Shown: in pieces, positions 35,100-47,060 of the stretch
Numbering within the stretch: position 1 is the first letter of the stretch
Layout of the letters: each line of letters starts with the position of its first letter
Origin: Prionace glauca
Lineage: Eukaryota; Chordata; Chondrichthyes; Carcharhiniformes; Carcharhinidae
Direction: 5' to 3'
Length of the DNA: 64,000 nt
NCBI GenBank assembly: GCA_037974335.1
Contig: CM075760.1
Coordinates: 53,341,890 to 53,405,889 of the forward strand
Translations under genes and position numbers: made by a program
The notes under the pieces: generated by a model
The model's database searches: none
Seen by the model: only the letters and a program-made list of their open reading frames with translations
Told to the model about the DNA's origin: nothing

Positions 35100-36620
35100 T
35101 GACTTTGTCTAACTCCATCTCTCTTTCTCTATATCTCTGTTAGTATGATTTTGTGTGTGTGTGTTTCTCGATATATCTCTCTACATATCTGTGTGGCTCT
35201 GTCTGTGTATTTCTCTGTATCTGTGTATCTGTCTCTGTCTGTGTATTTCTCTACATCTGTGTCTCTTTCTGTTTCCTTGTCTGTATCTGTGTATCACTCT
35301 GTGTCTCTGTATTTCTCTATATCTGTGTCTCTTTCTGTCTCCTTGTCTGTATCTGTGTATCTGTCTCTGTCTGTGTATTTCTCTGTATCTGCGTCTCTTT
35401 CTGTTTCCTTGTCTGTATCTGTGTATCACTCTGTGTCTCTGTATTTCTCTATATCTGTGTCTCTTTCTGTCTCCTTGTCTGTATCTGTGTATCTGTCTCT
35501 GTCTCTGTATTTCTCTATATCTGTGTCTCTTTCTGTTTCCTTGTCTGTATCTGTGTATCTCCCTGTGTCTCTGTATTTCTCTGTATCTGTGTCTCTTTCT
35601 GTTTCCTTGTCTGTATCTGTGTATCTGTCTCTGTCTGTGTATTTCTCTGTATCTGTGTCTCTTTGTCTGTATCTGTGTATCTCTCTGTGTCTCTGTATTG
35701 CTCTGTATCTGTGTCCCTGTCTGTTTCCTTGTCTGTATCTGTGTATCTGTCTCTGTCTCTGTATTGCTCTGTATCTGTGTCTCTTTCTGTTTCCTTGTCT
35801 GTATCTGTGTATCTCCCTGTGTCTCTGTATTGCTCTGTATCTGTGTCTCTTTCTGTCTCTTTGTCTGTATCTGTGTATCACTGTGTCTCTGTATTTCTCG
35901 GTATCTGTGTATTTTCCTGTTTTCTTGTCTGTATCTGTGTATCTCCCTGTGTCTGTGTATTTCTCTGTATCTGTGTCTCTTTCTGTCTCTTTGTCTGTAT
36001 CTGTGTATCACTGTGTCTCTGTATTTCTCTATATCTGTGTCTCTTTCTGATTCCTTGTCTGTATCTGTGTATCTGTCTCTGTCTGTATATTTCTCTGTAT
36101 CTGTGTCTCTTTCTGTCTCTTTGTCTGTGCCTGTATGTCTCTCTGTGTCTCTGTATTTATCTGTATCTTTGACTCTCTATCTCTGTATATCTGTGTTTCT
36201 CTGCTGCTCTTTCTCTCTGTCTCTGTATTTCTCTGTATCCATACCTTTCCCTGTCTCTATCCTGTCTGTGTATCCATGTCTCTCTTGGCTTCTATCTCTC
36301 TGTGTATCTCTTGTCTGTGTCTCTCTGTGTCCCTGTCTCCCTGTGTTTTTTCTCTGTGTGTCTCTGTGTCTCTTGTCTCTGTGTCTGTCTCTCTGTGTGT
36401 TTCTCTCTGTGTGTCTCTTGTCTCTGTGTTTCTCTGTGTCTGTCTCACTGTGTTTTTCTCTCTGTGTCTCTGTCTCTCTGTGTTTTTCTCTCTGTGTCTC
36501 TGTCTCTCTGTGTGTCTCTCTGTGTCTCTGTCTCTCTGTGTCTCTGTCTCTCTGTGTTTTTTCTCTCTGTCTCTCTGTGTCTCTGTCTCTGTGTCTCTCT
36601 CTGTGTGTCTGTGTGTCTCG
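35100..36620. repeat. CTCTGTATCTGTGTCTCTTTCTG tract
   Basis: Pyrimidine-rich tract with a loose ~85-95-bp unit containing 'ctttctgtttccttgtctgt' and 'atctgtgtatctctctgtgt'. It lies exactly between the exon at 34946 and the block at 36620. Confidence 0.93.
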
Positions 36621-36984
36621 ATGCTAAGGGCCTAGTATTTCCAGCTCTGATCTGAACCCACAATCTCTGGAGGGAAGATCGCTGTATTGAAGGCAGGAGG
36701 CCCAATCACTCTCTGTCTGGTTTAGTTTTGTAATGTTTCAGTTTTTAAACATCTTTTACCCTTGTTGGGAATCTCACTGCAGTTTGAGAAAAGCAAACAC
36801 TGATCGCACACTAAACCCCCCCCCCAACACAGGACTGAGCAGAGAGTGTGAAATGGAACTGCTGTCAGACTGGGTTATTAAACTGACAGAAGGGGTTTGA
36901 AAAATCTCTAAACATTTCACTGATTAAAAACTCTAATGTCCCACATTATAAATATCTGATCATTGGTGTATCTCTCTTTTACAG

Positions 36985-37240
36985 ATCAAGTGATGGGTTG
37001 AATTTTGGACGCTGTAGATTTCCCTCAGCTGATTATGAAGATCTCTGAGTGACACAAACACAATATCTGCTCTCGGTGACTGTAACAGTCAAATTGTCTC
37101 TGTTTATCATTCTGAATCTGTAACTGAGACAATCGTGGACAGGATTTCAGTTTTCAGTGTGAAATGTATAAGGGGATTTTTGTTGTAATGTAATTGTAGT
37201 TAATAGTTTTCTTGTAGTTTAAATTTCATGTATAAATAAA
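36985..37240 (+). pseudogene. possible last exon with 3' UTR (block F copy 2)
   Basis: Identical to 28147-28402 over the first ~90 bp. In phase 1 it would add QVMG and a stop to the exon at 34946. The 3' UTR runs to AATAAA at 37235-37240. Confidence 0.3.
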
Positions 37241-37323
37241 GAACTTTTCTTGTTCCTTATTCACAATTGTTCATTTCCCGTGATGTTGAGCTCTGTTTTT
37301 TCTCTTTCTGCTCTCTGTTACAG

Positions 37324-37403
37324 TTGTACAGATACCGGGCAGCTCAGATCGCATGGGTTCTGATCTCAATCTGGAGCTCAAAGGATATATGTACTTTTGT
37401 TAA
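37324..37403 (+). pseudogene. MHC class I cytoplasmic-tail-like exon, copy 3 (no donor)
   Basis: As copy 1 but with SDLNLELKG in place of SDLSVKLKG, so it has started to diverge. GATATA replaces the donor and the frame ends at the same TAA. Confidence 0.3.
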
Positions 37404-37489
37404 CTTTAAAATCAATTTTCCTGTAAAATACTCTCTGAATTTTTAAATAAACATTGAATGCAAAACTAGATCAGACGTTGCCTAATACT

Positions 37490-37737
37490 GTCTCTCTTTT
37501 TGTATTTTTTGATTAGTGTATTTATGTGTGTGTCTCTCTATCTCTATCATTCTGTGTATTTGTACATCTCTCTGTCTCTTTTTATCTGTATCTCTCTCTC
37601 TCTCCCCCTCTGTCTCTCTGTTTTTCTGTGTGTCTCTCTCTGTCTCTGTATTTCTCTATATTTGTCTCTCTCTTTGTCTTTCTGTGTATATCTCTCTGTG
37701 TGTCTGTATATGTCACTCTTTATTTGTGTCTTTCTAA
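37490..37737. repeat. CTCT tract
   Basis: Pyrimidine-rich simple sequence, interrupted at 37738 by the LINE insertion. Confidence 0.9.
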
Positions 37738-39768
37738 ACAAAGAACAACCCAGCACGGGAAACAGGCCCTTCGGCCCAACGAGCCTGCGCCTCTGCATCA
37801 CCCTACACCTATTCTACCCTGCGTGTCTACGAATAAAACCCCCCACTTAGCCAGATTCAGGGCAAAATAGTGTCAATTTGGTAAAACCAATCAGCCTAAG
37901 AGCACATCTTTGGGGTGTGGGAGGAAACCGGAGCGCCCGGAGGAAACCCACGCATCCACAGGGAGAATGCACAAACTCCCACAGACACTGGCCCAAATCC
38001 ATGTGCCTGCACAGCCAGCAGTGCTAGTCACTGAGCTGTTTCGGCGCCCATCTACCGGTCCAGGATCAAGCACACACACCGACACGAAGTACTAGGCCAC
38101 TCCCGGAACCTCCAAGAGTAGCCCACGCACGACCCACCGTGTGAATGCCCCTCGTTTGACAACGAGGTGGACCTCTACCTGCGGAATATAAGACAAAAAC
38201 GTTAATCACAAGCCTGCCTTTCCGGTGTCTCCCGAGGTTCTAACCCTTATTTAATAACCCCTACCATAACCCTCCATCCTCGTTTCACTCATGTGCCTAT
38301 CTAACTGAACCTTAAACGAGTCCAACGTTCCTGCCTCCACCACCCTACTCGGTACCGCATTCCATACCCCTACAACTCTCTGCGTATCCAAATTATATCT
38401 CTCGCCCCTCATCCTTAAATCATGTCCTCTTGTATTTGTAACCAATCTAGGGAGCAGTCTCTCACTATTGACTCTGTCTATTCCCTTCAGTATCTTATAT
38501 ACCTCTATCATGTCCCCCCTCAATCTTCATCTTTCCAAGGAGAACAGTCCCAGTTTCTCCAACCTTTCCTCGTACCCCAGCCCCTCCATGCCAGGCAACA
38601 TCCTGGTAAACCTCCTCTGCACCCTTTCCAGAGCCTCTACGTCCTTCCGGTAGTAAGGTGACCAGAACTGGACGCAGTACTCCAAATGCGGTCTAACCAA
38701 CGTTCTATACAACTGAAGCATTAGACAGCAGCTCCTATACTCTATACACCTTCCTATAAAGGCTAGCATTCCATAAGCCTTCCTGACAACATTCTCACTT
38801 GTGTCACAACCTTCATGGATTTGTGAACCTGCACTCCTAGGTCCCTCTGTGTTTCTATACTCCTAATCTGTCTACCTTTAATCACGTAGCTCCTCTCTAC
38901 ATTATTCCTTCCAAAATGCATCACCTCGCATTTGTCAGGATTAAATTCCATCTGCCACCTATCTGCCCACTGCACCAACCTATCTATATCCTGTTGTATC
39001 ACCTGACAATCCAGTTCCGTACCCGCCAACCCTGCCATCTTGGTGTCGTCAGCAAACTTGCTAATCACACCACCTACGCTCTCTTCCAAGTCATTTATGT
39101 AGACTACAAAGAGGAGAGGTCCCAGTACTGAGCCCTGCGGCACACCACTGGTCACTGGCCTCCAGCCGGACAAAGTCCCCTCCACTACTACCCTCTGTCT
39201 CCTATTACCCAGCCAGTTCTCAATCCACCTAGCTACCTGGCCTCGTATCCCATGCACCTTAACCTTTTCTACCAGCCTACCATGAGGGACTTTGTCAAAC
39301 GCCTTACTGAAATCCATATAGATGACATCAACGGCTCTCCCATCATCAACCGTTTTTGTCACCTCCTCAAAGAATTCCACCAGATTCGTAAGGCAAGACC
39401 TCCCTCCCATGTTGCGTATCCTCAATCAGACCGCAACGCTCCAAATGCTCATACATCCTACCCCTAAGTACTTTTTCCATTAATTTCCCTACCACCGATG
39501 TCAAACTCACCGGCCTATAATTTCCAGGGTATCCCTGCTACCTTTTTTGAACAGTGGTACCACATTTGCTACCCTCCAGTCTTCTGGGACCTCACCTGTG
39601 TCCAAAGAAGAGACAAAGATTTACGCCAGAGGCCCAGCAATTTCATCTTTCACCTCCCGAAGCAGCCTGGGATAAATACCATCAGGCCCCGGAGCTTTAT
39701 CCGTCCTTACGCTACCTAAAACCCCGAGCACTTCCTCTCTCGTAATAGAAATTTCCTGCAGCTGATCT
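37738..39768 (-). mobile_element. 5'-truncated CR1/L2-group LINE with readable reverse transcriptase
   Basis: A non-LTR retrotransposon on the minus strand. Reading from 39768 down: KAPGPDGIYPRLLREV (RT block 1), the EVPEDWRVANVVPLFKKGS region, and YMDFSKAFDKVPH. Then come VTSGVPQGSVLGPLLFVVYI, the catalytic-type FADDTKM, and CEVMHFGRNN. The C-terminal domain follows (LVRPHLEYCVQFWSPYYRKD, then EGLGYEERLEKLGLFSLERR and LRMRGERYNLDTQRVVGVWN). The longest frame is 39425-38763. The RT is not one open frame, there is no ORF1 or endonuclease, and the 5' end is cut within the RT. The 3' UTR (37738-38200) has a SINE-related stretch and ends 'aacaacccagcacgggaaac' (plus strand). A sister insertion sits at 61628-62795. 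Confidence 0.92.
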
Positions 39769-39789
39769 GAATTCAGACAGAGTCACAGA

Positions 39790-39863
39790 TAGGGTTTAAA
39801 GTTGAAAGATTTAGAATGTATTTATTACTGTCACAAGGTTAACATTAACACTGCAATGAAATT

Positions 39864-39894
<31 letters not shown>

Positions 39895-40030
39895 CAAGAG
39901 ACCTAAATAAAGAAACAGAAAGCCAGAGATAAAGGGACAGAGAGGGTACTTAAATTTTTAAAGTTTATTAGTGTCACATGTAAGGCTCACATTAACACTG
40001 CAATAAAGTTACTGGGAGAGAGATAGAGAC
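39790..40030 (-). repeat. tRNA-SINE 3' tails, two in series, joined to (GA)n
   Basis: 'tcacaaggttaacattaaca' plus 'ctgcaatgaaattactgaga' and again 'gtcacatgtaaggctcacat' plus 'taacactgcaataaagttac' are the reverse complement of the 3' end of the shark tRNA-SINE. Each is truncated into GAGAGA. The same pattern recurs at 41930-42275, 43500-43715 and 45290-45640. Confidence 0.75.
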
Positions 40031-40072
40031 ACACAGAGACAGAGAGAGAGACGGAGATGTTGGGAGACTTAC

Positions 40073-40184
40073 CAAAGCAGTTTGTGTGTGTGAGTGTCTG
40101 CAGCTTCTGTGTCTTTGAGCTTGCCGGGGTGCCAGGGAGAGAATGTCACTGTCTTCACCTCTCTCTCTGCCTCTCTGTATAAAA
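40073..40184 (-). promoter_or_regulatory. candidate first exon with TATA-like start and GTAAGT donor, copy 1
   Basis: On the minus strand TTTTATAC (40184-40177) is followed by about 100 bp ('ggtgaagacagtgacattct' and 'aagctgcagacactcacaca') ending CTGCTTTG|GTAAGT at 40073. Copies end at 42342, 43752 and 45708 with the donor kept in all four. The TATA-like word is altered in two (gtgtaaaa, gtatgaaa on the plus strand). No downstream coding exon is identified, so these may be duplicated non-coding first exons or chance. Confidence 0.3.
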
Positions 40185-40984
40185 CAATCACCAAATGACA
40201 GGACACTCAATAATGTGACGGCACACAATTCAATATCAAATCTCTCTCTCTCTCCCTGTCTCTGTTCCTCTCCCTTTCTCTCCTGTCTCTCCCTCTCCCT
40301 GTCACTCTGTCTTTCTGTTTCTCTCTCTCCTTGTCTCTTTTGTCTGTTTTTCTGTCTCTCTCTCTCTCTCAGTCTGTTTCTCTCTCTCTCTGTCTCTTCT
40401 GTAGTAGATGGGAGACAGAGACAGGGAGGGAGGGACAGAGGGAGGAATGGAAACAGCTGGAGGTGTGGGTTAGATGCAGGGGGAGAGACACAGGCTGTTA
40501 GAGGGAGGGGGGCCTCAGTTGAATTGAGGGGCTCCAGTTGAATTGTGATGGTCTTGGGGGATTGCGGGGGGGGGGATTGCGGGGGGGGGGGATTTCACTG
40601 TCTCAGCCTCTCTCTCCCTCTGTATAAACATTTCCCAAATTAAAAAACTCAGCACGGCTGACTGCACCTTGTGGGATCTTCCTGTGCACCGCAGAGTTTT
40701 TGTTTTAAAAAAGGGTTTGCTGTGTTTTAAGGAGTAGTTCCAGCTTTTCTGGAGATTTGGGACAATGCAGACACACAGGGTGGGGAGTGGGAAAGGGGGC
40801 TCACAGCAGGTGAGAGCGTGGGGTGACTGCCCTATCTGATTCAGGTTCACATTGCTGCTGCTGTGGGATCTTGCTGTGCACACACTGGGCCTGTAACCTT
40901 TGCCCCGCACTGTGACAGGGACCACACGTTTTATTTTGAAATAAGATCTGGCTCAGGGACCGCAGATTGGGGTTCAAGGTAAAA

Positions 40985-41140
40985 GCTGGAAAGGGGGTTG
41001 GGTAAATTCGAGCACTTTAATCTCCGAGGCATCGTAGGCTACGGAGAAAGTGCTGGGGAATGGGAGGAGTATAGATTGGGATTTGATGGGCCAGCATTGA
41101 GCTGGTGGGCCGAAGGGCCTGTTTCTGTGCTGTCTGACTC
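40985..41140 (+). repeat. CR1-like LINE 3' tail (also at 43218, 44340, 46735)
   Basis: 'gcactttaatctccgaggca' and 'tcgtaggctacggagaaagt' followed by 'gggccgaagggcctgtttct' and 'gtgctgtctgactcc' are a typical shark CR1-like end. Four copies are carried by the tandem units. The copy at 43218 is cut at 'gaagggcacacc' and joined to sequence normally ~650 bp downstream. Confidence 0.75.
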
Positions 41141-43499
41141 CAGATTCTTTTCTCTCTGTTTTCCCAGGAATTTCTATTTGGATTTGGGGGGGGGGGGGTA
41201 TAGAATTTCCCTGTCTCTGTCTCTCCAGTGTTCTTCCCAATCCCTACACCCCCTCCCTTCTCCCCACACATTCCCTTCTATATTTCATCTCTCAATAAAA
41301 TGTGACAGAAAACCCCAGTGTGAATTGTTGTCAGTTTAATTTCTGTCTCAGCCTCTCTCTGCCTCACTCTCTCTCTCTGTATAAACATTTCCCAAAGTAA
41401 AAAACACTCCACACAGCTGACTGTGTCCTGTGGGATCTTGCTGTGCACCACAGGGATTTTGTTTTAAAAAAGGGGGGGGGGTTCTCAGAGGGAGGTTAAA
41501 AACTTTCAGGGGACTGTGGGGAAGTCTCCAGACTTGGGACAACACACACACAGGGTGGGGTGTTTGTAGGGGTGTGTGTACTGGGGGGGTGGGCAGTGAG
41601 ATATTCTGATATTCCCAACAAGGGCCAGAGGTCTGAGTGTTTAAACATATTAAACTGTTCAAACAGAGACAGGCAGAAAGCCCTGAGGGTTCACAGCTCC
41701 CTGGAAATGCAAAGGGAACTCCCACTGCCCCAAACAGCAGCAAGATGTGAACTGGAAACCCCTTCCCTCAGCTTGTTACACACTGACCTTTCCACAACCC
41801 CCAACATGTTTACAAACACTCCCTGTAGTTTCTGCAAACTTTCTATCAAACTGTCTGTCCATTCTGCTCAATACTGACCCCCCCTCTCAATCTGGCACTG
41901 ACCTGGGCTCTGAATTCAGACAGAGTCACAGATAGGGTTTAAAGTTGAAAGTTTTAAAATGTATTTATTACTGTCACAAGGCTTACATTAACACTGCAAA
42001 GAAGTTACTGAGAGAGAGAGACAGAAGACCTAAATAAAGAAACAGAAAGCCAGAGATAAAGGGAGAGAGAGGGTACTTAAATTTTTAAAGTTTATTAGTG
42101 TCACATGTAAGGCTCACATTAACACTGCAAAGAAGTTATTGAGAGAGAGAGAGAGACATAGATACAGAGACAGAAAGAGAGAGAGAGACAAAGGGACAGA
42201 GAGGGTACTTAAAGTTTTAAAGTTTATTAGTGTCACAAGTAAGGCTCACATTAACACTGCAATGAAGTTACTGAGAGAGAGGGAGATAGACACACAGAGA
42301 CATCGATAAAGAGAGAGAGACAGAGATGTTGGGAGACTTACCAAAGCAGTTTGTGTGTGTGAGTGTCTGCAGCTTCTGTGTCTCTGAGCTTGCCGGGGTG
42401 TCAGGGAGAGAATGTCACTGTCTTCACCTCTCTCTCTGCCTCTCTGTGTAAAACAATCACCAAATGACAGGACACTCAATAATGTGACCACACACGATTC
42501 ATTAGCAAATATCTGTCTCTGTATCTCCATGTTCTCTCTCCTCCTCGTCTCTGTCTAACTATCTCTGTCTCTCTCTCTGTCTGTATTTTCTCTCTCTGTC
42601 TCTCTCTCTCTCTCCCTGTCTCGTCTGTAGCAGAAACAAATGGAGACGGAGGCAGGGACAGAGGGAGGGGTGGAAACAGCTGTAGGTGTGGGTTAGATGC
42701 AGGGGGAGAGACACAGGCTGTTAGAGGGAGGGGGCATCAGTGAGGGACAGGGGTCCAGTTTAATTCTGAGGGTCCCAGGGAGGTTGGGGGATTTGATTTT
42801 ACTGTCCCAGCCCCTCTCTGCCTCACTCTCTCTTTCTCTGTATAAATTTTTCCTGGATTAAAGACACTTGACACAGCTGACTGTGGGATCTTGCTGTGCA
42901 CTGCAGGGATTTTGTTTTAAAAACAGGGTTGGGTTTAGTTTTAAGAGGGAGTTCCAGCCTTTCTGAAGATTTGGGATGATGCAGACACACACACACACTC
43001 ACACACATGGGGTGGTGAGTGGGGCAGGGGGCTTACAGCAGGCAAGAAGGTGGGGGGACAGCGTCCCATCTGATTCAGGTTCACATTGCTGCTGCTGTGG
43101 GATCTTGCTGTGTACTCTCTGGGCCTCTGACCTTTGCACCGCACTGCAACAGTGACCACACATTTTATTTTGAAACAAGATCTGGCTCAGGGACCGCAGA
43201 GTGGGGTTCAAGGTAAAAGCTGGAAAGGGGATTGGGTAAATTCGAGCACTTTAATCTCCGAGGCATCGTAGGCTACGGAGCAAGTGCTGGGGAATGGGAG
43301 GAGTGTAGATTTGGATTTGATGGGCCAGTATTGAGCTGGTGGGCCGAAGGGCACACCACACTCACCTTTCCACAACCCCCAACATGTTTACAAACACTCC
43401 CTGTAGTTTCTGCAAACTTTCTATCAAACTGTCTGTCCATTCTGCTCAATACTGACCCCCCTCTCAATCTGGCACTGACCTGGGCTCTGAATTCAGACA

Positions 43500-46400
43500 G
43501 AGTCACAGATAGGGTTTATAGTTGAAAGTTTTAAAATGTATTTATTGCTGTCACAAGGCTAACATTAACACTGCAATGAAATTACTGAGAGAGAGAGAGA
43601 CAGAAGACCTAAATAAAGAGACAGAAAGAGATAAAGGGACATAGAGGGTACTTAAATTTTTAAAGTTTATTAATGTCACAAGTAAGGCTCACATTAACAC
43701 TGCAATGAAGTTACTGAGAGCGAGGGCGAGACAGAGATTGGGGAGACTTACCAAAGCAGTTTGTGTGTGTGAGTGTCTGCTGCTTCTGTGTCTTTGAGCT
43801 TGCCGGGGTGCCAGGGAGAGAATGTCACTGTCTTCACCTCTCTCTCTGCCTCTCTGTATAAAACAATCACCAAATTACAGGACACTCAATAGTGTGACCA
43901 CACACGATTCAATATCAAATCTCTCTTTATCTCTGACTCTGTTTCTCTCTCTCTGTCCCTGTCTCTGTTCCTCTCCCTTTCTCTCCTTGTCACTCCCTCT
44001 CCCTGTCACTCTTGTCTTTCTGTTTCTCTCTCTCCTTGTCTCTCTCTCCATCTGTTTTTCTCTCTCTGTCTCTATCTCCTTGTCTCTCTCTCTGTTTCTC
44101 TCTCTCACTCTCCCAGTCTCTGCTTCTCTGAACAGGGTGGGGGCTCACAGCAGGCAAGAGGGTTGGGGGTTGTGTGGGGGGGGAAATGTGTCCCAGCTGA
44201 TTCAGATTCACATTGCTGCTGCTGTGGGATCTTGCTGTGCACACACTGGGCCTTTGCCCGGCCCTGCGACAGGGACCACGCTTTTTATTTTGAAACGAGA
44301 TCTGGCTCAGGGACCGCAGAGTGGGGTTCAAGGTAAAAGCTGGAAAGGGGGTTGGGTAAATTTGAGCACTTTAATCTCCGAGGCATCGTAGGCTACGGAG
44401 AAAGTGCTGGGGAATGGGAGGAGTGTAGATTGGGATTGGATGGGCCAGCATTGAGCTGGTGGGCTGAAGGGCCTGTTTCTGTGCTGTCTGACTCCAGATT
44501 CTTTTCTCTCTGTTTTCCCAGGAATTTCTATTTGGATTTGGGGGGGGAGGGGTAGAGAATTTCCCTGTCTCTGTCTCTCCAGTGTTCTTCCCAATCCCTA
44601 CATCCCCTCCCCTCTCCCCACACACATTCCCATCTATATTTCATCTCTCAATAAAATGTGACAGAAAACCCCAGTGTGAATTGTTGTCAGTTTAATTTCT
44701 ATCTCAGCCTCTCTCTGCCTCACTCTCTCTCTCTGTATAAACATTTCCCAAAGTAAAAAACACTCCACACAGCTGACTGTGTCCTGTGGGATCTTGCTGT
44801 GCACCATAGGGATTTTGTTTTAAAAAAGTGGGGGGGGCGTTTCTCAGAGGGAGGTTAAAAACTTTCAGGGGACTGTGGGGAATTCTCCAGACTTGGGACA
44901 ACACACACACAGGGTGGGGTGTTTGTGGGGGGGTGTGTGTACTGGGGGGGTGGGCAGTGAGATATTCTGATATTCCCAACAAGGGCCAGAGGTCTGAGTG
45001 TTTAAACACATTAAACTGTTCAAACAGAGACAGGCAGAAAGCCCTGAGGGTTCACAGCTCCCTGGAAATGCAAAGGGAACTCCCACTGCCCCAAACAGCA
45101 GCAAGATGTGAACTGGAAACCCCTTCCCCCAGCTTGTTACACACTGACCTTTCCACAACCCCCAACATGTTTACAAACACTCCCTGTAGTTTCTGCAAAC
45201 TTTCTATCAAACTGTCTGTCCATTCTGCTCAATACTGACCCCCCTCTCAATCTGGCACTGACCTGGGCTCTGAATTCAGACAGAGTCACAGATAGGGTTT
45301 AAAGTTGAAAGATTTAAAATGTATTTATTACTGTCACAAGGCTTACATTAACACTGCAAAGAAGTTACTGAGAAAGAGAGAGATAGGAGACCTAAATAAA
45401 GAAACAGAAAGCCAGAGAAAGGGAGAGAGAGGGTACTTAAATTTTTAAAGTTTATTAGTGTCACATGTAAGGCTCACATTAACACTGCAAAGAAGTTACT
45501 GAGAGAGAGAGAGAGAGAGAGACATAGATACAGAGACAGAAAGAGAGAGAGAGACAAAGGGACAGAGAGAGTAGTTAAAGTTTTAAAGTTTATTAGTGTC
45601 ACAAGTAAGGCTCACATTAACACTGCAATGAAGTTACTGAGAGAGAGGGAGATAGACACACAGAGACATCGATAAAGAGAGAGAGACAGAGATGGTGGGA
45701 AACTTACCAAAGCAGTTTATGTGTGTGTGAGTGTCTGCAGCTTCTGTGTCTCTGAGCTTGCCGGGGTGCCAGGGAGAGAATGTCACTGCCTTCACCTCTC
45801 TCTCTGCCTCTCTGTATGAAACAATCACCAAATTACAGGACACTCAATAATGTGACCACACACAATTCATTATCAAATATCTGTCTCTGTATGTCCCTGT
45901 TCTCTCTCCTCTCCTCGTCTCTGTCTAACTATCTCTGTCTCTCTCTCCGTCTGTATTTTCTCTCTCTGTCTCTCTCTCCCTGTTTCGTCTGTAGCAGAAA
46001 CAGATGGAGACAGAGACGGACAGAGGGAGGGGTGGAAACAGCTGTAGGTGTGGGTTAGATGCAGGGAGAGAGACACAGGCTGATAGAGGGAGGGGGCATC
46101 AGTGAGGGACAGTGGTCCAGTTTAATTCTGAGTGTCCCAGGGAGGTTGGGGGATTTGATTTTACTGTCCCAGCCCCTCTCTGCCTCATTCTCTCTCTGTA
46201 TAAATTTTTCCTGGATTAAAAAGACACTCGACACAGCTGTGGGATCTTGCTGTGCACTGCAGGGACAGGGGCTCCAGTTTAATTCTGAGGGTCCCGGGGG
46301 TGGGGGTGATTTCAATGTCTCAGCCCCTCTCACTGTATAAACATTTCCCAAATTTAAAAAAACTCAACACAGCTGACTGCAACTATGGGATCTTGCTGTG

Positions 46401-47060
46401 CAGCACAGGGATTTTGTTTTAAAAGGTGTTTGGTTTAGTTTTAAGAGGGATTTCCAGCCTTTGTGGAGATTTGGGATGATGCAGACACACACACACACAC
46501 ACAGGGTAGTGAGCGGGGTGGGGGCTCACAGCAGGCAAGAGGGTTGGGGGTTGTGTGGGGGGGGGGAGAAATGTGTCCCAGCTGATTCAGGTTCACATTG
46601 CTGCTGCTGTGGGATCTTGCTGTGCACACACTGGGCCTGTAACCTTTGCCCCGCACTGTGACAGCGACCACACGTTTTATTTTGAAACAAGATCTGGCTC
46701 AGGGACCGCAGAGTGGGGTTCAAGGTAAAAGCTGGAAAGGGGGTTGGGGAAATTCGAGCACTTTAATCTCCGAGGCATCGTAGGCTACGGAGCAAGTGCT
46801 GGGGAATGGGAGGAGTGTAGATTGGGATTGGATGGGCCAGCATTGAGCTGGTGGGCCAAAGGGCCTGTTTCTGTGCTGTCTGACTCCAGATTCTTTTCTC
46901 TCTGTTTTCCCAGGAATTTCTATTTGGGGGGTGGGGGGTAGAGAATTTCCCTGTCTCTGTCTCTCCAGTGTTCTTCCCAATCCCTGCACCCCCTCCCCTC
47001 TCCCCACACACATTCCCATCTATATTTCATCTCTCAATAAAATGTGAAAGAAAACCCCAG
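43500..47060. repeat. composite tandem unit G2 (about 3.5 kb)
   Basis: Second copy of the 39770-43500 unit, with the same order of SINE tails, first-exon-like modules (ending 43752 and 45708), GGGATCTTGCTGTG motifs and CR1 tails. AATAAAATGTGA occurs near 44650 and 47036. Confidence 0.75.

Larger units (their letters stand above)
36620..37490 (+). other. block F copy 2: possible terminal exons
   Basis: Near-identical to 27786-28640. It has the same two acceptors (ending 36984 and 37323) and the same AATAAA signals (37235-37240, and a second near 37445). Confidence 0.4.
39770..43500. repeat. composite tandem unit G1 (about 3.7 kb)
   Basis: Paralogous to 43500-47060, with offsets rising from about 3355 bp (40980 to 44336) to 3680 bp (40118 to 43798). 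The order inside is SINE tails, first-exon-like module, CT tract, GGGATCTTGCTGTG modules, a CR1 tail ('atttgatgggccagcattga', 'gggccgaagggcctgtttct'), AATAAA near 41295, then a diverged second subunit. No protein-coding domain is found. Confidence 0.75.

Noticed and set aside
41400-41475. GGATTTTGT-like word near the GGGATCTTGCTGTG motif as a recombination nonamer
   Set aside because: No CAC-starting heptamer at 12 or 23 bp on either side and no J or D coding frame beside it.
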